Shown: positions 62,170 through 64,000 of the stretch, one piece after another
Position numbering within the stretch: the first letter of the stretch is position 1
How the letters are laid out: each line of letters begins with the position of its first letter
Assembly: GCA_963514095.1 (NCBI GenBank)
Contig: OY741273.1
Location: 21,559,046-21,623,045, forward strand
Length of the DNA: 64,000 nt
DNA from: Eutrigla gurnardus
Lineage: Eukaryota > Chordata > Actinopteri > Perciformes > Triglidae
Reading direction: 5' to 3'
The notes under the pieces: model-generated
What the model was told of the DNA's origin: nothing
Databases searched by the model: none
Seen by the model: the letters and a program-made list of their open reading frames with translations, nothing else
Translations under genes and position numbers: made by a program

Positions 62170-63160
62170 CGACGAGGTCCACTGCGGCATTGTTCATGCC
62201 CCCAACACAGGCCAACACTTTACTGTGAACACTCCCGGTACCTCGTCACTGCTTCCTCGTCCCCATCCCCATGAACGTAGGAGCCACCGCGACCTGAATC
62301 TACGGTGAATCTTAACAGAAAGAAGCACTTTTTACTTGAATTTGTAATTACAGATGGGATGTAAAAAGAACCACAACATAACCCTGTCCACTGCTGCCTT
62401 TCCCCCTTTTTTTCCTCGTGGGGATCCTTATTGTTCCAGATGTGAGTTATGAAACGGATGTGTTGGCTGATGCCGTCTGTTGAACTCTCTCTGTGTGCCG
62501 TGTTGGGTAGACGGGTCTGCTCCACCCATGAGACGTCAGATTGGTTTACGCGTGTCTCTAAATCGATCCCTTAGTTCCTTCTTTTAACGAACAGGTTTCA
62601 CATCCCTTCTTCCTGCAGGTCAGGAGACAGTTAAGTCTTTTTGTTTTCTTTTTTTGGTCCACATGTTTGGAGTTCTGCCGATGGTTTATTTTGTCTCTCA
62701 CCCACAGTCGGACGTTGACCCCCGTGGTCACGGGACGTCTCCTCCATCAGCACATCTTGATGCTGAAAGCACAAAGTCATTCGAGGGCAAATGAGAGCAG
62801 GCTGGTAAAAAATGCCATGGTCACATCTGGTCTAACAGTCTTTTTTTTTTTAATCTTTAATCAACATTAGGGGCCATTGTCCTTTTTGGAAAATGACAGA
62901 CTGCACCTAATAGTCTTATTTAAAAAGAAAAGAAACAAAGATGCAGTCTTGTTTAGTCTATTGTATTTTCCTACAGCGATAGAGTAAACCTTTTCATGTG
63001 CAAAAACGCACATTTACTCACTTGTATTACAAATGTCATGACTGTGTAATCATTGTCATACTTGATTGATCAAAGTGCAATATGAAAATGTATCATTTCT
63101 GTCCAAATAAGGCAGTTGATTATAGATAGGACATAAATAAAACTGTCCTCGCTGTGCGTA
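62170..63160 (+). other. acsl3: acsl3 3'UTR
   Basis: This is about 1 kb from the stop to the poly(A) signal at 63136. There are no further coding exons. Confidence 0.6.
63136..63141 (+). terminator. acsl3: acsl3 poly(A) signal
   Basis: AATAAA is followed about 15-20 nt later by GT-rich sequence (GTGCGTAAGGTGGTGC). It is the first canonical signal after the stop codon. Confidence 0.6.
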
Positions 63161-63414
63161 AGGTGGTGCAGCAACATTTATTCTGCAGGGGCGTCGTCAT
63201 CATTGGCTTACAGTCCCATGTTCCTGTCATCTGAGAGTACGACCCTCAGTCATACTCGTCGTGACCCGTCGAGTCCTCACACAGGACAAACATGACTCAG
63301 CATCCCTCACAATGTGACACCTGTTGCCTTCTCTTGTGATTCTGAGTAACGCCTTTCTAATTCCTGACTGAGTCTTTCAATTATATATATATATATATAT
63401 AGGCTATATATGTG

Positions 63415-63465
<51 letters not shown>

Positions 63466-64000
63466 ATATGAATATAAACCTGTTTTGGAGCTCAACTGCC
63501 TTGTAACATAAGTGCGTCCAACTATTTATTTGCCTTTGGAAAACTACCCAAATGAAGTAAATAAAGATCGTGTTTGGTCTAAATGCTGCATATTTTATTG
63601 TTTTGGAGAAATACATTTAATATCACATGTCTAATTATTTGAATTGAAGGTAGTAGGGCCTAAGCAGTGAATATATCAGCCTCATTGGGTGTGAAATTGG
63701 TGCCTATGTGAATAAAAGACAAGTCATTTGTTTATGTCTGCACGGCTGAAACAAAGGCTCAGCCTTCGCTGATTCAATAATAGTCGCAAGTGATAGTGAA
63801 CCTAATCCAATTCAACCATTGATGCTCATCATTTATTACGGTATGCAGACGTACATTCCCAGTGTTGTCATCGTTGCCCGTGTCTGGTGAAAAGGGAGGA
63901 CTGCAGTCAAATCAAATCAGTCGTTTGGAGATCACGTTTTTAAAAGAACAGGAAACACCCAGAATGACACAAGAAAACACGTAATAATCTTGAAAAAAGG
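63161..64000. other. Intergenic DNA downstream of acsl3
   Basis: AT dinucleotide repeats lie at 63381-63401 and 63422-63459. No gene is visible to the window end. Confidence 0.6.
63381..63459. repeat. (AT)n microsatellites
   Basis: Two AT runs are separated by a short spacer, GGCTATATATGTGTATATAA. Confidence 0.9.

Overview
The window is vertebrate nuclear DNA, most likely from a percomorph-type teleost. The evidence is multi-exon genes with GT-AG introns, abundant long CA/GT microsatellites, a tRNA-derived SINE of a kind common in fish, a fish-type foldback MITE, and proteins very close to human PAX3, SGPP2, FARSB and ACSL3. No species can be named from the sequence alone. There is no bacterial, viral or CRISPR content.

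Layout, left to right. (1) Positions 1-5858, minus strand: the 5' half of pax3. Coding exons 1-4 lie at 4223-5858, and positions 1-4222 are the start of a large intron 4. The homeobox exons lie outside the window. (2) 5859-12958: pax3 promoter and upstream non-coding DNA, with a CCAAT cluster and an E-box cluster. (3) 12959-13729, minus: a single-exon C3HC4 RING protein with two C-terminal membrane segments. (4) 15557-25865, plus: complete five-exon sgpp2 (397 aa). (5) 26695-27426, minus: an intronless copy of eef1b2 (translation factor eEF1B alpha/beta) whose frame is intact but whose usual ATG is lost. (6) 27830-39506, minus: complete 17-exon farsb (589 aa). (7) About 41640-63160, plus: complete acsl3, with a probable non-coding first exon and 14 coding exons (719 aa). 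I traced exon boundaries by hand. All coding exons join in phase, and the protein lengths match the mammalian orthologues to within a few residues.

The gene order and orientation pax3(-) sgpp2(+) farsb(-) acsl3(+) matches what I recall of human 2q36, so this is a conserved synteny block rather than a functional operon. The genes do unrelated jobs: a neural-crest and muscle transcription factor, sphingosine-1-phosphate dephosphorylation, tRNA-Phe charging, and long-chain acyl-CoA synthesis. Departures from the human order are the eef1b2 retrocopy between sgpp2 and farsb, a RING gene between pax3 and sgpp2, and no sign of mogat1 between farsb and acsl3.

I found no convincing new multi-gene system. 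The observations most worth checking are the eef1b2 retrogene with a possible new N-terminus, the uneven divergence of the pax3 paired domain (first half unchanged, second half altered), a ~159-nt CA repeat 13 nt downstream of an sgpp2 splice donor, a stop-free 135-nt acsl3 intron, and candidate conserved non-coding elements around pax3 and inside sgpp2.
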